From assembly GCF_000278115.1 (NCBI RefSeq), contig NZ_JH725115.1, positions 1 to 64,000 of the forward strand: 64,000 nucleotides of DNA. Reading direction: 5' to 3'. Origin of the DNA: Bartonella sp. DB5-6. Its GTDB lineage: Bacteria; Pseudomonadota; Alphaproteobacteria; Rhizobiales; Rhizobiaceae. The notes under the pieces are model-generated. The model did no database searches. It was not told the DNA's origin and worked only from the letters and a program-made list of their open reading frames with translations. Both the position numbers and the translations under genes were made by a program. Below, in pieces: positions 28,768-39,022 of the stretch (position 1 is the first letter of the stretch; the number at the start of each line of letters is the position of its first letter).

Positions 28768-29451
28768 ATGAACCGCTACACCCTTTTAATCGTTGAAGAA
28801 AATGATGATCTGCGCCCCATTTTGGTAGAACAATTGCAAATGCATGAAGAGTTTGAAGTATTCCAGGCAAAAACGGCTGAAGCAGGTATAACAATAACCC
28901 AAGAGAAAAATGTTGATCTCGCTATTTTTGGTATTGAACTGTCTGATCTTGATGGACATAAAGCCATTAGGAAATTGCGCACTCAAGGCTTTCGCGCTCC
29001 CATTATCATGATAACAAATCATGATACAGATTGCGATACCATTTTAGATCTTGAAGCAGGCGCTAATGATTATGTAGCAAAACCCTTTCGCTTTGCAGTG
29101 TTATTGGCACGAATCCGCGCTCAATTACGTCAATATGAGCAAAATAACGATATAATCTCATATATTGGTCCCTATACTTTTAAACCAAGACAAAAGCTTC
29201 TCATTGATCAACACAACAACAAAACACACCTCACAGAAAAAGAAACAGCAATTCTTAAATACCTCTATGACACCAATGACAAAATCGTGAGCCGTGAAAC
29301 ACTGTTAGAACAAGTTTGGGGTTATAACGAAAACATTGTCACCCATACCTTAGAAACTCATATTTATCGTTTACGACAAAAAATCGAAAAAGACCCCTCT
29401 AATGCACAGATTCTCATCACCGATCAAAATGGCTATCGCTTAAACCTTTAA
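28768..29451 (+). CDS. OmpR-type response regulator with a non-canonical receiver
   Basis: A 227-residue DNA-binding regulator: receiver domain (about 1-122) and winged-helix effector (about 130-227, with LTEKETAILKYLY and THTLETHIYRLRQKIE). The receiver keeps the switch Thr (T83) and the conserved Lys (K105 in AKPFRF), but the phospho-acceptor Asp expected in the LxxxDxxLPDMDG region is Gly55 (codon 28930-28932, in LAIFGIELSDLDG), and the acidic pair reads EEN. It therefore probably works without phosphorylation. No histidine kinase is adjacent. AAGGA precedes the ATG. Confidence 0.88.
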   Translation: MNRYTLLIVEENDDLRPILVEQLQMHEEFEVFQAKTAEAGITITQEKNVDLAIFGIELSDLDGHKAIRKLRTQGFRAPIIMITNHDTDCDTILDLEAGANDYVAKPFRFAVLLARIRAQLRQYEQNNDIISYIGPYTFKPRQKLLIDQHNNKTHLTEKETAILKYLYDTNDKIVSRETLLEQVWGYNENIVTHTLETHIYRLRQKIEKDPSNAQILITDQNGYRLNL

Positions 29452-29843
29452 AGCTTCTCGAACATTGACAACTTCAAAAACGTTTTTGATGCCTCAATTT
29501 TTCTCTAAAACAGAATAAAAAACAGAAATTAGACACAACACTTCGATTTATAATTATAATTTACCGTTCTGCTACTGGAATGAGAACCTCTAATAGAGTG
29601 AGTTTGTCTCATTGCAAATCCATCTTATAATGAACTAATGGAAACCTTTTGCTTGCACATCATAAGTAAGATAGGCGTGTATATAAAAAGCCATTTGAGA
29701 CAAAATTTAATACACCTCTCAAAAACCGTTTTAATACAAGAGAAGTCGCGACGTTCTGAGCTAGCAGAGAGAATGATAGCACCCACTTGCCCCTCTCGCA
29801 TAAGTAAAAATGGCGGTACCCTATGGGTTTTGCGTTATATGCT
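29452..29843. other. non-coding stretch after the response regulator
   Basis: About 390 bases between convergent genes. Open frames here have no family resemblance. A perfect 16-base palindrome TCAAAAACGTTTTTGA lies just after the regulator stop (about 29474-29489) and could act as a weak terminator. Confidence 0.4.
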
Positions 29844-30638
29844 TCACGGACACTGTCGTGAAATATCCCTTGGAGCAAAGTGAAAAGAGCTTTCGTAAGC
29901 TTGTGGAGATAACGCAGGAATAAAAATACGCCGCGATTGTCGACGCTGTACAAGTAAGCCTTGATAAGTACGTTTCTTTGCCTGACACATTAAGAGTCCG
30001 CCAAAATAAGGCAAAAAATGACGTGTAAATGGCTCATAAAAAAATGAAAATAACCGCGAGACATAACCTGAAGAAGGCGTATAATGTACAATTTCTTGCA
30101 CTGGTCCAGAGATAAAATTTGTTTTTTCAAACAAACGAACAATCTGTTGCCGACTATAAGGTTCGCCGTAACCAAAAGGTGTACAAGTATTGCGCGCCCA
30201 AAAGCCAAGGCGATTAGGAACAATAACAATCAAGCTGCCATTGGGAGCTAAAACACGCCATATTTCATTCAATGTTTCGTATGAATTTTCTGTATATTCA
30301 AGCGCATGTACCAGTAAAATACAATCAACTGAAGCATCAGAAAGCGGCAAATCTTCTTCAAAAACAAGTGCTGTAGCGACTTTCTCAGCACAAGGCCAAG
30401 GTGAAGCACCCTGTGCAGCAGGCATAAAAGCGAAACATTGTTGCGCACGTGTACGCAACACAGAAAGATAAGGAAGTGCATACCCCAAACCCATAACCCG
30501 TTTATCAGTAAGATCAGGCCACCATAAATTTAATTGGTCACACAGCGTTACCTGCACACACAGCCCAAGTGCCGAAGCGTAAAAATCTTTCAGTGTGATT
30601 ATATCCAACTCAACATACCGTGTAGAAAAAAACTTCAA
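29844..30638 (-). CDS. class I SAM-dependent methyltransferase
   Basis: A 264-residue methyltransferase of the type 11 group. The SAM-binding segment is recognisable but degenerate (VMGLGYALPYLSVL in place of the usual GCGTG), followed by LPLSDASVDCILLVHALEYTE, the motif IV region, and EIWRVLAPNGSLIVIVPNR, the post-motif strand. PFGYGEPYSRQQI is typical of the group found beside gloB in Hyphomicrobiales. The substrate is unknown. No partner gene is adjacent: 230 bases separate it from the TIGR02302 gene upstream. Confidence 0.82.
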   Translation of the reverse strand: MKFFSTRYVELDIITLKDFYASALGLCVQVTLCDQLNLWWPDLTDKRVMGLGYALPYLSVLRTRAQQCFAFMPAAQGASPWPCAEKVATALVFEEDLPLSDASVDCILLVHALEYTENSYETLNEIWRVLAPNGSLIVIVPNRLGFWARNTCTPFGYGEPYSRQQIVRLFEKTNFISGPVQEIVHYTPSSGYVSRLFSFFYEPFTRHFLPYFGGLLMCQAKKRTYQGLLVQRRQSRRIFIPALSPQAYESSFHFAPRDISRQCP

Positions 30639-30867
30639 ACATCACAAGGTTTCATATACCCCACTTATATGGATTCCTGCCTTCTCTCCGCCATGACGGA
30701 AACCTTAATATTTTATACTTTAAACCCAAATAACAAAAAACGTATAGAATATTCTAGGATCACTTCATGACAAGCACTTTCACCATTCTTTTTATCCTTG
30801 AATTTCGCATCCTGAAAAAACTTCCAACGCATCCTTTTTGACATCAGTTAAAAGAAATACAAAGTGA

Positions 30868-33309
30868 TTAATTAAAATGAAGCAGTCTTTCAAGATAGTT
30901 TTTTTCTTCTTCTAGAATATGCTCCTTACCAAGACGTTTGCGAATTTCTTCCAAAATCTGTCGCGCACGCATTTGATTACTTTCTTGTTGTATAGCCATA
31001 CCCTCCTGCCCTTCTTGATCCGTTTTTGGAGAAAGTGAGCGTCCCAGCGGATCTTCAGGACTAGAAACAGCATTTTGATTTTCTCCGGCTTCTTTAAGTA
31101 CTTCACGCATTTTTTCTAAAATATTTTGCGCACCTTGCCGCAAAGATTCTAAAGCATCTGACTGATTTTGTATGGATATTTGACTATTTCCGTGTTCAAG
31201 AGCATTTTCTGCAGAGTTCATTTTTTCTTTTGCCCTTTTGAATGCACCATTTGGTTTAAACCCTTGCGCTAATAATTCTTTTTCTAACATTGATAATTCA
31301 GACTGCAACTCAGCTTGACGTTTTTTTAAAGATTTTCTTTGCTTTTCCGGTATAGTTTCTCCACGCTGCTGTTCCATTTCTAATTGATGTGTTTCATTAA
31401 GAATTTCTTGCTGACGATGCATTAAATCTCCAAGCTGATCCATTTTTTCTTTCATTTGTGCAGATTTACTCTGACCTTTCTCCTCATTTTGATTACCTTT
31501 TTGCACTTGCAAATGATCAAGAGTCTGTTCAACTTCAGCTAACAGCTGTTCGGCTGCTAAAGAAGAGCCCACCTTGGCCATTTCTTCAATTAAATCGAGC
31601 TTTTTTTGTAATGAATCTTCTGAAAGATTTGGAGAGTTAAAATTGCCTTTGTTAGGGCTGCTCTTATCTTGTGCATTTTCAGCCAAAGCGTGAATATAAT
31701 CATCCATAGCTTGACGTAAATCTGCTATAAGGCGTTCAATTTCTGTAGCTGGAGCACCATAACGAAGTGCATCACGTAAAGCAGCTTGTGCTTGTTTTAA
31801 ATTTTTCTGGGCAGATTCGAACTGATTGCCTTCCATACCCAAAGCTATCTGCCATAAATAATCGACAACGCTGCGCAAATCATCTTCTGTTTCTGCCATA
31901 GAAAGCCTTGTCCACGCACTCTGTAAAACAAGAAAATGTGTGATATTTTTAAGCCCCTCTTCTGGGCGCACAAACAAAGCAGAAAGCATATCAAGTACAT
32001 GCTCTTTTGCGCAAGCATTAAGAACCAGCAAACGACGCAATTCAATCACTGCGCGCGCAACAGGATTGGAAAAAACACGCTGTGGTAATGTCATAACAAA
32101 AGTTTTGCTACGACCTTGCTGCCCCGCACCATCTTCTGCCACCAAAGTTATTTTAACTTCTGAACCAGCCCATGGATGCGTCGCCACATCTTGTACCGTC
32201 CTCATTTTACCCTTTCCACCACGTGGAAGAAGAAGTTTTATTTCAGGTGCCTTATAAAGAGAGGAAGTATTTTTGTGCTGATTTAAAAAAGGCTCTATTG
32301 CAACAAAAGCTTTTGTCACACCATAATCATCATCCAGCTCATACTGAAGTTCTAATGAACCAGTCAAAATCCGCCCCGGTTTTTCTAGCCAACGAATTGT
32401 TGGGGATTGATCTTTAATCACCTGCAAATGCCACTGTTGTTGCTTATGACGTGATGAGACAAACAAAACTATTGAATGTTTTAAATGTGTTTCAAAATGA
32501 ACAACTGAATCATCCAAAGCCACCTTTTCGTTTTTCTTTGAAAACAAAACTTCGCGCGCATCTTCTTCAGATTTTGCTTTCACCGTAACACCAGCACCAT
32601 TGAAAATACGTACAACGACGTCACTCCCTTCAGGAACTGCAAGCTGTGTTTTTTCATCTTTTGTTAAATAAATAGGCGCAACACCGGTATAAGCAGGAGG
32701 TGTTACCCAAGCATCAATCCGCATAGATGTTTCATCAACAAGAGGGCGGAAATCAAACGCATCTGCCAAACGCCCCCCAAGCGAGCCAAAAGAAAAACTA
32801 AAAGCACACACACAAAGAAGAATACATAAAGTCCTCAGTGCCAAAGGATCACGAGCTGCACTATTAGGATAGATAAATCCGGTTTTTAAATGATATAATT
32901 GTTTGGCCATGCGGCGTTGATGTTCGCGCCAAACAATTGCTCTAAAATCTTCACTATTTTCGGAACATAAATGATCTGTTTGAACGCTTAAAGGCTGATT
33001 TTTAAGATCGTTTTCTTGTTCAAGACGCTGATTAATTTCCCTCGTTGTAGGAAACCGAAAATGAATAAGAAAAAACAAACTCCCCACAGCAAAAAAAAGC
33101 ATAAACCCAAGTAAGAGTAAATGTGGCCAATAACCTAGAATACCAAAAATACCAAACCAACTAAGCGAACAAAAGAGACTAAGAATTAAGAAAAACGGCA
33201 ACAACCGCACCCATATCCGCTCAAATGAGAGGATAAACCACATTAAAATGCGCACATACAAAAGCTTTATTCCTGCAAAACTTCTGATGTTTTCATTTTT
33301 CATAGACAA
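30868..33309 (-). CDS. TIGR02302 family membrane protein (DUF4175)
   Basis: An 813-residue protein of the TIGR02302/DUF4175 family, restricted to alphaproteobacteria and of unknown function. Two or three membrane helices lie in the first 90 residues and another at about 160-185. A large periplasmic region follows, starting with VDAWVTPPAYTG-like sequence (IDAWVTPPAYTGVAPIYL). The last 300 residues are rich in Gln, Glu, Lys and Met and predicted coiled coil. It sits just downstream of lysA on the same strand, the order seen in Brucella. An envelope role is likely, but not shown. Confidence 0.85.
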   Translation of the reverse strand: MSMKNENIRSFAGIKLLYVRILMWFILSFERIWVRLLPFFLILSLFCSLSWFGIFGILGYWPHLLLLGFMLFFAVGSLFFLIHFRFPTTREINQRLEQENDLKNQPLSVQTDHLCSENSEDFRAIVWREHQRRMAKQLYHLKTGFIYPNSAARDPLALRTLCILLCVCAFSFSFGSLGGRLADAFDFRPLVDETSMRIDAWVTPPAYTGVAPIYLTKDEKTQLAVPEGSDVVVRIFNGAGVTVKAKSEEDAREVLFSKKNEKVALDDSVVHFETHLKHSIVLFVSSRHKQQQWHLQVIKDQSPTIRWLEKPGRILTGSLELQYELDDDYGVTKAFVAIEPFLNQHKNTSSLYKAPEIKLLLPRGGKGKMRTVQDVATHPWAGSEVKITLVAEDGAGQQGRSKTFVMTLPQRVFSNPVARAVIELRRLLVLNACAKEHVLDMLSALFVRPEEGLKNITHFLVLQSAWTRLSMAETEDDLRSVVDYLWQIALGMEGNQFESAQKNLKQAQAALRDALRYGAPATEIERLIADLRQAMDDYIHALAENAQDKSSPNKGNFNSPNLSEDSLQKKLDLIEEMAKVGSSLAAEQLLAEVEQTLDHLQVQKGNQNEEKGQSKSAQMKEKMDQLGDLMHRQQEILNETHQLEMEQQRGETIPEKQRKSLKKRQAELQSELSMLEKELLAQGFKPNGAFKRAKEKMNSAENALEHGNSQISIQNQSDALESLRQGAQNILEKMREVLKEAGENQNAVSSPEDPLGRSLSPKTDQEGQEGMAIQQESNQMRARQILEEIRKRLGKEHILEEEKNYLERLLHFN

Positions 33310-33419
33310 AAATTTGTCCCCTTTTACAGTGGCAAATTGCGATTATAAAACCCATACAAAACTATTTCCAGAAAATAAATTGTTTCATCAAAGTTTAGTA
33401 AAAATAAGACCACAAACAC

Positions 33420-34694
33420 TTAACAACACTCGAGCCAATCTGGAATATGGTCACAGCCTATCAATTGCGCATAATCAAGACGCGGACGAATAATCGCGTA
33501 ACGCGTATCTTGAACAAGAACTTCTGGTACCAAAAGCCGACTATTATAGGTACTCGCCATCACCGCACCATAAGCGCCCGCTCCCGTAAATACCAAAAGA
33601 TCACCTGTAGCCAAAATAGGAACACAACGATCTAATGCCAAATAATCTCCGGTTTCACAAACTGAACCAACAATATCTGCCCGAATAAGCGACGCATCAT
33701 TTGATGCTTGTTTCACAAGCACTACATTCTGCCAAGCATCATAAAGCGTTGGACGTATAAAATCATTCATTGCCGCATCAACAATAACGAAATTTCGCCC
33801 TTTCCCTCTTTTTAAATAGAGAACAGAAGTCACCAACACACCAGCTTCGCCAACAATGCTACGTCCCGGCTCCACGATAATATTGATCCCTAAAGGTGAA
33901 ATAAGCTTCTTTACAAGCGCTGCGTAATCAAAAAGAGAAGGTATGTTATGCTGTTCATTACCGTATGCAATACCAAGCCCACCACCAATATCTATATGCG
34001 TTATCGCATAACCATCGCTCCATAATTGACGCACAAAATCTGCGACAATAAGAAAAGCCTCCTCAAACGGTTTTAAATCACAAATCTGACTTCCAATATG
34101 CATATCGACACCACAAACCTGTAATCCAGGTAAAGAATCCGCTTTTTTGTAGGCTTCTCTTGCCAACAACAGCGGAATACCGAATTTATTCTCAGATTTT
34201 CCCGTTGTAATTTTCTCATGAGTCTTTGCATCAACATCTGGATTAATGCGTAGTGAAATCCGTGCTGTTTTTGAAAGTGCAGCAGCACGAGCTGACAATT
34301 GTTCGAGTTCCGATTCTGATTCAACATTAAAGCAATAAATATCTTGAGAAAGGGCAAAATCTATCTCTTGCACTGTTTTACCAACACCAGAATAAATAAT
34401 ACGCTGCGCAGGAATCCCAACAGCAAGAGCACGCCGCAACTCACCTTCTGAAACAACATCAGCTCCCGATCCATTCAAGCCAAGAAGCCGTAAAACAGCT
34501 TGATTAGAATTGGCTTTAACCGCGTAAGCAATCAAACTGGGCATCTCTTGAAATGCCCTTTGATACTCCTGAAAACGCTCCACCAATGCACTAGCCGAAT
34601 AACAATAAAAAGGTGTTCCAACATCCTGAGCAAGAGCAGAAAGCGAAAGCCCTTCAGCATGAAGTATGCCTTGATGATAAGTGAAAAAATGCAT
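33420..34694 (-). CDS. lysA: diaminopimelate decarboxylase
   Basis: LysA converts meso-diaminopimelate to lysine with PLP. The PLP-binding Lys is K60 in AYAVKANSN; HIDIGGGLGIAY carries the phosphate-binding Gly stretch; VEPGRSIVGEAG and SVCETGD complete the active site across the dimer. The 424-residue length is normal. The start ATG at 34694 has GGGGAG upstream. It lies 9 bases after lptM. Lysine synthesis is thus retained, although the neighbouring argH gene is decayed. Confidence 0.97.
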   Translation of the reverse strand: MHFFTYHQGILHAEGLSLSALAQDVGTPFYCYSASALVERFQEYQRAFQEMPSLIAYAVKANSNQAVLRLLGLNGSGADVVSEGELRRALAVGIPAQRIIYSGVGKTVQEIDFALSQDIYCFNVESESELEQLSARAAALSKTARISLRINPDVDAKTHEKITTGKSENKFGIPLLLAREAYKKADSLPGLQVCGVDMHIGSQICDLKPFEEAFLIVADFVRQLWSDGYAITHIDIGGGLGIAYGNEQHNIPSLFDYAALVKKLISPLGINIIVEPGRSIVGEAGVLVTSVLYLKRGKGRNFVIVDAAMNDFIRPTLYDAWQNVVLVKQASNDASLIRADIVGSVCETGDYLALDRCVPILATGDLLVFTGAGAYGAVMASTYNSRLLVPEVLVQDTRYAIIRPRLDYAQLIGCDHIPDWLECC

Positions 34695-34703
34695 ATGCTC
34701 CCC

Positions 34704-34883
34704 TTACTGTATCAAATGATCAAGCACAAAAGGTTTATCTTCTTCACTTTTAGTAGAAGGAGCTCCTCGCACAGGCTTTTCCATAGTTGAATAAGGCACC
34801 TCTAATGGCCCTTTACGACCGCACCCAACAATAACAACACACCCCAAAAGGACAATTGTTAAATTCTTTAAAATGATTTTCAT
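34704..34883 (-). CDS. lptM: small lipoprotein LptM
   Basis: A 59-residue lipoprotein from the ATG at 34883 to a TAA at 34704-34706. The hydrophobic signal ends in the lipobox IVGC with lipidated Cys21, immediately followed by GRKGPLEVP, the LptM (YifL) signature. In E. coli LptM assists oxidative maturation of the LPS translocon LptD at the outer membrane. It lies between argH (decayed) and lysA, the conserved order in Hyphomicrobiales. A second Cys at residue 15 is within the signal and is not the lipidation site. Confidence 0.9.
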   Translation of the reverse strand: MKIILKNLTIVLLGCVVIVGCGRKGPLEVPYSTMEKPVRGAPSTKSEEDKPFVLDHLIQ

Positions 34884-34953
34884 ACGCCCTTTTTTCTCCT
34901 ATCAATACTTCTTTTTATTATTTTTTGGACTTACAATCCATCCATTCAGACAG

Positions 34954-36340
34954 TTACAAGGCGTTTTTTCCAATAGGCAATTGACAAAGTATTTCTGAAG
35001 GCGCTGTTCCATTAAAACTTTTACGGCTTTTAACTGATTTTTCAACCGAAAAAAAATCAAAAAACGCCACATGAATATCTGGATATATCGCTTGAAGTTC
35101 AACCAATGGCAAATCATTCAAAGCACATTGTTTCGTTTCTGCCAATGCTATAGCACACCTCATAATATGGTGTGCTTCACAAAAAGGAAGCCCTAACTCA
35201 CGCACAAATCAATCGGCAAAATTCGTCGTGGTTGCATAAGTTGCGGTTACATAACCAGAATCAGCTGCTTGTTTCACAGCCCCTTCATTAACTTTAAGAT
35301 CACCCATAATCCCTGTCATTACTTCCAGCGCTAACTCTAGACACAAAGCCCCATCAAACCAAACATTGTTTATCTTCCTGCATATCTTTTGAATGAGAAA
35401 GAGGCAATTCTTTCACACCGTTAACAATCCAAACGGATCCCCATTCAGCTACCCACTTTTTGCACGCACAAATTTCGCAACATCGAGATTTCTCTTTTGT
35501 GACATAATGGATAAACCGTTTGAAAAAGCGTCCGATAAACGAATAAAATGAAATTGTTCACTCAAACCAAAGGACAATTTCTTCTGCTAAACGCGAAAGA
35601 TGCGTTGCACAACGAGCACCAACGCTTAAAAACTCCAACGCAAAATCACGATCAAAAACATTATCAATTGAATTACATACTGGTTCTCGAAAATCTAACG
35701 CTTTTGCCGTCATAAAACGATCAATCAGAAAGCTTGTACTTGCCAAAGCCGTAGCCCACAAGAGCGATTCATTCATTCGCTTAACTACATCGCATATTCG
35801 TGATAAACTTCAATCAAACATTTCAGCATAAGCCAATCATATAAGACAAAATGCTACAGGCTGTGCCGATTGTAAATACATAAAACCTAGCATAAAGGTA
35901 CCGATATACTGTTCTGCTCGAACAAGCAATTACCCTATTAATCTTTTTAAAGCTTGCGCTATTCTCTGCGACGCCTCACATACTTACAAACGTAAATCAA
36001 CAGCAGCTTGATCATTGCGTAAAGGCGCCGTATATGCAAATGCCTTGCTACATAACCAATCAATGCACTCAACCGTACTGCAATATTCATATGAATATCT
36101 TCAAGCCTTCGTGAAAAAATAAACTTACCATCTTCAATTTTTTTGACGAATAAGCTCTAAACCATGAATAATTTTTTCATAATCTGATAGTGAAGTAATT
36201 TCCGTTTGCGCTAACATTTCCACATAAGCAATAAGCTTTCGATATCTTGCCGATAAAGTTTCTAATCAAAATCAATTGTAGCATTAATTTTTTTCATAAT
36301 TGCGCAGATCCTGTTATAAAATAGCCACCCCATCTTTTGT
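34954..36340 (-). pseudogene. argH: argininosuccinate lyase gene, decayed at nearly full length
   Basis: Minus-strand pieces of ArgH follow in order across about 1390 bases, close to the intact length. Near 36330 is RWGGYFITGSA (from MWGGRF), then INATIDFD, then [14 protein letters not shown]. At 35558-35776 lies [20 protein letters not shown] to [13 protein letters not shown]. At about 35430-35560 the signature loop reads [12 protein letters not shown] instead of GSSIMPQKRNPD. At 34954-35205 the C-terminal part has EAHHIMRCAIALAE and SVEKSVKSRKSFNGTAPSE. Several stops and frame changes interrupt it, so no enzyme can be made. It keeps its ancestral place between lptM and the divergent tlpA. 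Confidence 0.93.
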
Positions 36341-36395
36341 TCTTTAACTGTTCATCAGTTATACTCTGAAAACACCCATAAAAAGGATAAAAACC

Positions 36396-37076
36396 ATGAT
36401 TCCTCAAACTCAAAAAAAGAAGAACAAAAAGAGGCTCTTCATCGCATCATTTTTTGTTATCGTGATCTTATCTGCTATCAGCTTATACGCAATAAAAAGC
36501 CCTCATGACAAGGTAATGTCCTTTTTCACCATTTCCGGAAAAAATGCCGAAAAAACACAAGAAGAAAAAATAACAGCAATCAGAAAAGCAGCAAAAGGCT
36601 TTTTTACCCACATGCGGTTTGCTGATACACTCTCAGATATGAATCAACTTTCTTTCAAAGATATTCAAAAAAAAGATCACAAACTCGGCGAATTTACCGG
36701 AAAACCCCTGTTGATCAATCTATGGGCTATTTGGTGTGCCCCCTGCCGCACGGAAATGCCCGAACTAGCGCAATTAAAACGTGAGATGGGTGGAGAAAAT
36801 TTTGATGTCATAGCTATTAATATAGACAAAACAGCCTCTTCTGAAAAAATTCAGAAATTTTTACAAGATGTTCACGCTGATAATTTACTCTATTATCGCG
36901 ATGAAACAATGGATATTTTCAACAACGTTAGAAAACAAGGGCTTGCTTTAGGGTTACCCGTCACACTTCTTATCAATAAAGAGGGGTACCTTATTGCTTC
37001 ATTCAATGGTGCAGCTCCATGGGCCAATGACGATGCAAAAGCGCTTATAAAAGCTGTTATAAAAGAAGCACAATAA
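36396..37076 (+). CDS. TlpA-type membrane-anchored thioredoxin
   Basis: A 226-residue TlpA/ResA-family thiol-disulfide oxidoreductase, anchored by one helix (about residues 13-33) with the thioredoxin domain in the periplasm. The active site is WCAPC with C114 and C117, and the cis-Pro loop is GLPVTLLIN. Such proteins reduce cysteines of cytochrome c oxidase or cytochrome c during assembly, by homology with TlpA of Bradyrhizobium. AAGGAT precedes the ATG. It is divergent from the argH pseudogene and convergent with yaiI, whose stop lies 1 base away. Confidence 0.9.
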   Translation: MIPQTQKKKNKKRLFIASFFVIVILSAISLYAIKSPHDKVMSFFTISGKNAEKTQEEKITAIRKAAKGFFTHMRFADTLSDMNQLSFKDIQKKDHKLGEFTGKPLLINLWAIWCAPCRTEMPELAQLKREMGGENFDVIAINIDKTASSEKIQKFLQDVHADNLLYYRDETMDIFNNVRKQGLALGLPVTLLINKEGYLIASFNGAAPWANDDAKALIKAVIKEAQ

Positions 37077-37077
37077 C

Positions 37078-37572
37078 CTAATAACCGCGCCTTTTTAAAC
37101 GTTGTATAACGAGATCTAGTGCTGACAAAAAAGCAGAACGATCTTTGCGAGACAAAGGACGAGGTCCTCCTGTTATATGCCCTTGTCCTCGTAAATCTTC
37201 CATCAAATTGCGCATAGCTAACGCTTGACCGATTGAACTTGCATCAAAAACACGCCCCACTGGCGAAAGACAAACGCCTCCAGCCCGCACAACGCGTGCT
37301 GCTAAAGGGATATCACTAGTAACAACAACACTAGCTTCATGTACATGTTCTACAATCCAATCATCCGCACAATCAAGTCCGCCAGAAACGACCACTCTTT
37401 CAATGAGTGTTTCATCTGGAAGAGAGAAAAAACGATTTGCTACAACAAAGGTTTTTAACTGATAACGATTCATAACACGATAAATTTCTGCTTTTACAGG
37501 ACAAGCATCTGCATCAATCAACAAAGTGATGGCAGGTTTTACTCGTGTATTCGTTACTTGTCTTTCACACAA
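37078..37572 (-). CDS. YaiI/YqxD family protein (UPF0178, DUF188)
   Basis: A 164-residue member of UPF0178. Conserved motifs are LIDADACPVK near residue 18, VVSGGLDCADDWI, VVVTSDIPLAARVV, and TGGPRPLSRKDRSAFL near the C-terminus. The fold is PIN-like with conserved Asp residues, suggesting nuclease activity, but no function is established. The first start is a TTG at 37572. It lies 12 bases after the YihY gene stop and is probably co-transcribed with it. Confidence 0.9.
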   Translation of the reverse strand: MCERQVTNTRVKPAITLLIDADACPVKAEIYRVMNRYQLKTFVVANRFFSLPDETLIERVVVSGGLDCADDWIVEHVHEASVVVTSDIPLAARVVRAGGVCLSPVGRVFDASSIGQALAMRNLMEDLRGQGHITGGPRPLSRKDRSAFLSALDLVIQRLKRRGY

Positions 37573-37584
37573 TAATAGGTTCTT

Positions 37585-38439
37585 TCATTCATCTGAAAAT
37601 CGTAAATGCTTGCGATAAAACATTATTGCTGCGTTTATTTCACCTCCCAAAATAAAAATTGCGCTCAACATGTAAAGAAAAATAATCGCAACCATAACAG
37701 ATGCTAACCCCGCATAAGTAGAAATATAATCAAACATTGTTAAATATTGCGCAAAAGCAATAGAAGCCATAAACCACACTGACATCGTTACCACGATTCC
37801 TGGTAAAATATCTACAAATTTCCGCCGCTCTGCCGGTAACCATTTATGAACGATCAAAAGACTTACAAAGAGAACAACTGCTGCAATTATGTAACGCCAT
37901 AAACGAATTATACCAATATATTCGGTAATAAAAAAAGAATGATTTTGCATAATTTTGATCAGTAAAGGTGCCAAAATCAATAAAAAGCTGATCACAACAA
38001 GACCAACGGTACCAAGAATTACAAAAAACAAACTTTGAAAACGACAAAACAACAAACTACGTCGATCAACAACGCGATAAGCTTTATTTAAAGCTGTACG
38101 CAAAGCCTCTATCCCATTAGAGGCAAAATAGGCTGCTCCAATGACAGAAAGTGTTAACACGCCCCTTCGCTGAATAGTTAAAACATTGATAATTTCCTGA
38201 AATAAAGGCTCTGCAATGACATCTGGCAACAACTGTACAAGCGCTTTTATTTTTTGCGGCGTGTAAGTAAAAGCACCGATAAAACTGGCAAGAGATGTCC
38301 CAAAAATAACGAAAGGGAAAAATGCTAAAAGCCCAGAAAGAGCGATATGACTGGCAAAAGCACTACCATTACCACGCCAATAATGGCTTACTGCATCAAC
38401 AAGAATACGATAGCTATACCAAAAGATATTTCTTAACAA
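37585..38439 (-). CDS. YihY/BrkB family inner-membrane protein
   Basis: A 284-residue polytopic membrane protein of the YihY/BrkB family (formerly, and wrongly, called ribonuclease BN). About six helices are visible. Family segments include ASHIALSGLLAFFPF near residue 30, YFASNGIEALRTALNKAY near 105, and GLASVMVAIIFLYMLSAIFILGGEINA near the end. Function is unknown; BrkB was linked to serum resistance in Bordetella. The first in-frame start is a TTG at 38439, with AGAAAG upstream; start not certain. It is followed closely by yaiI. Confidence 0.88.
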   Translation of the reverse strand: MLRNIFWYSYRILVDAVSHYWRGNGSAFASHIALSGLLAFFPFVIFGTSLASFIGAFTYTPQKIKALVQLLPDVIAEPLFQEIINVLTIQRRGVLTLSVIGAAYFASNGIEALRTALNKAYRVVDRRSLLFCRFQSLFFVILGTVGLVVISFLLILAPLLIKIMQNHSFFITEYIGIIRLWRYIIAAVVLFVSLLIVHKWLPAERRKFVDILPGIVVTMSVWFMASIAFAQYLTMFDYISTYAGLASVMVAIIFLYMLSAIFILGGEINAAIMFYRKHLRFSDE

Positions 38440-39022
38440 ATCTTAATACTTTCTGGTAACACTCTTTCTAACTTATGCAAGCTCTATAAAAATCATTAAA
38501 ATCTAAAAACGAACCTCTACCAATATAAAGTACAATGATCAATATGGTCAAGCCTCACTTCGTAGCAAAACCGCAAAGAACACCTACCAAAGACGATAAA
38601 ATCTATCCATATCAACCCATTCATATAGTCGGCAAAACAGGTAGGCGTCTACAAAAACCTACCCCAAGCAATCTGTGATATTACAAATTGGATACATACC
38701 AAATAACTTTTTCAAACCTCAGAATATGCCAAATGCCGCGAAAGAGCAATCTAAGTATAAACGCAGTGCGCGAGATTGACTAGAAATAATCCTTAACATA
38801 AGCACAAAAAAGCAACGCGTTATATAAAGATCCACAACTCCTTAATTCGGGAGCCCCTCTTCTAAATCTCATGATCTCCTTATGCATCACATGCTACAGA
38901 TAATAATCTTGCACACATAAAACCTTTTAAACTTTAGTCATCTGTACCCGATCAATCACTTATCTTCTTTACGGCAATTCGCAACTTCAAAGGAATATAG
39001 ATTTCTAGAAAAAACTTTGTTT
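38440..39022. other. non-coding stretch between tyrC and yihY
   Basis: About 580 bases. A 47-codon open frame on the plus strand (38535-38678) has no family resemblance. No remnant of the genes usual after tyrC in relatives could be recognised on either strand. Confidence 0.4.

Noticed and set aside
38535-38678. 47-codon plus-strand frame with a Lys/Pro-rich product
   Set aside because: No clear ribosome site, no family resemblance and lies in an otherwise decayed stretch.
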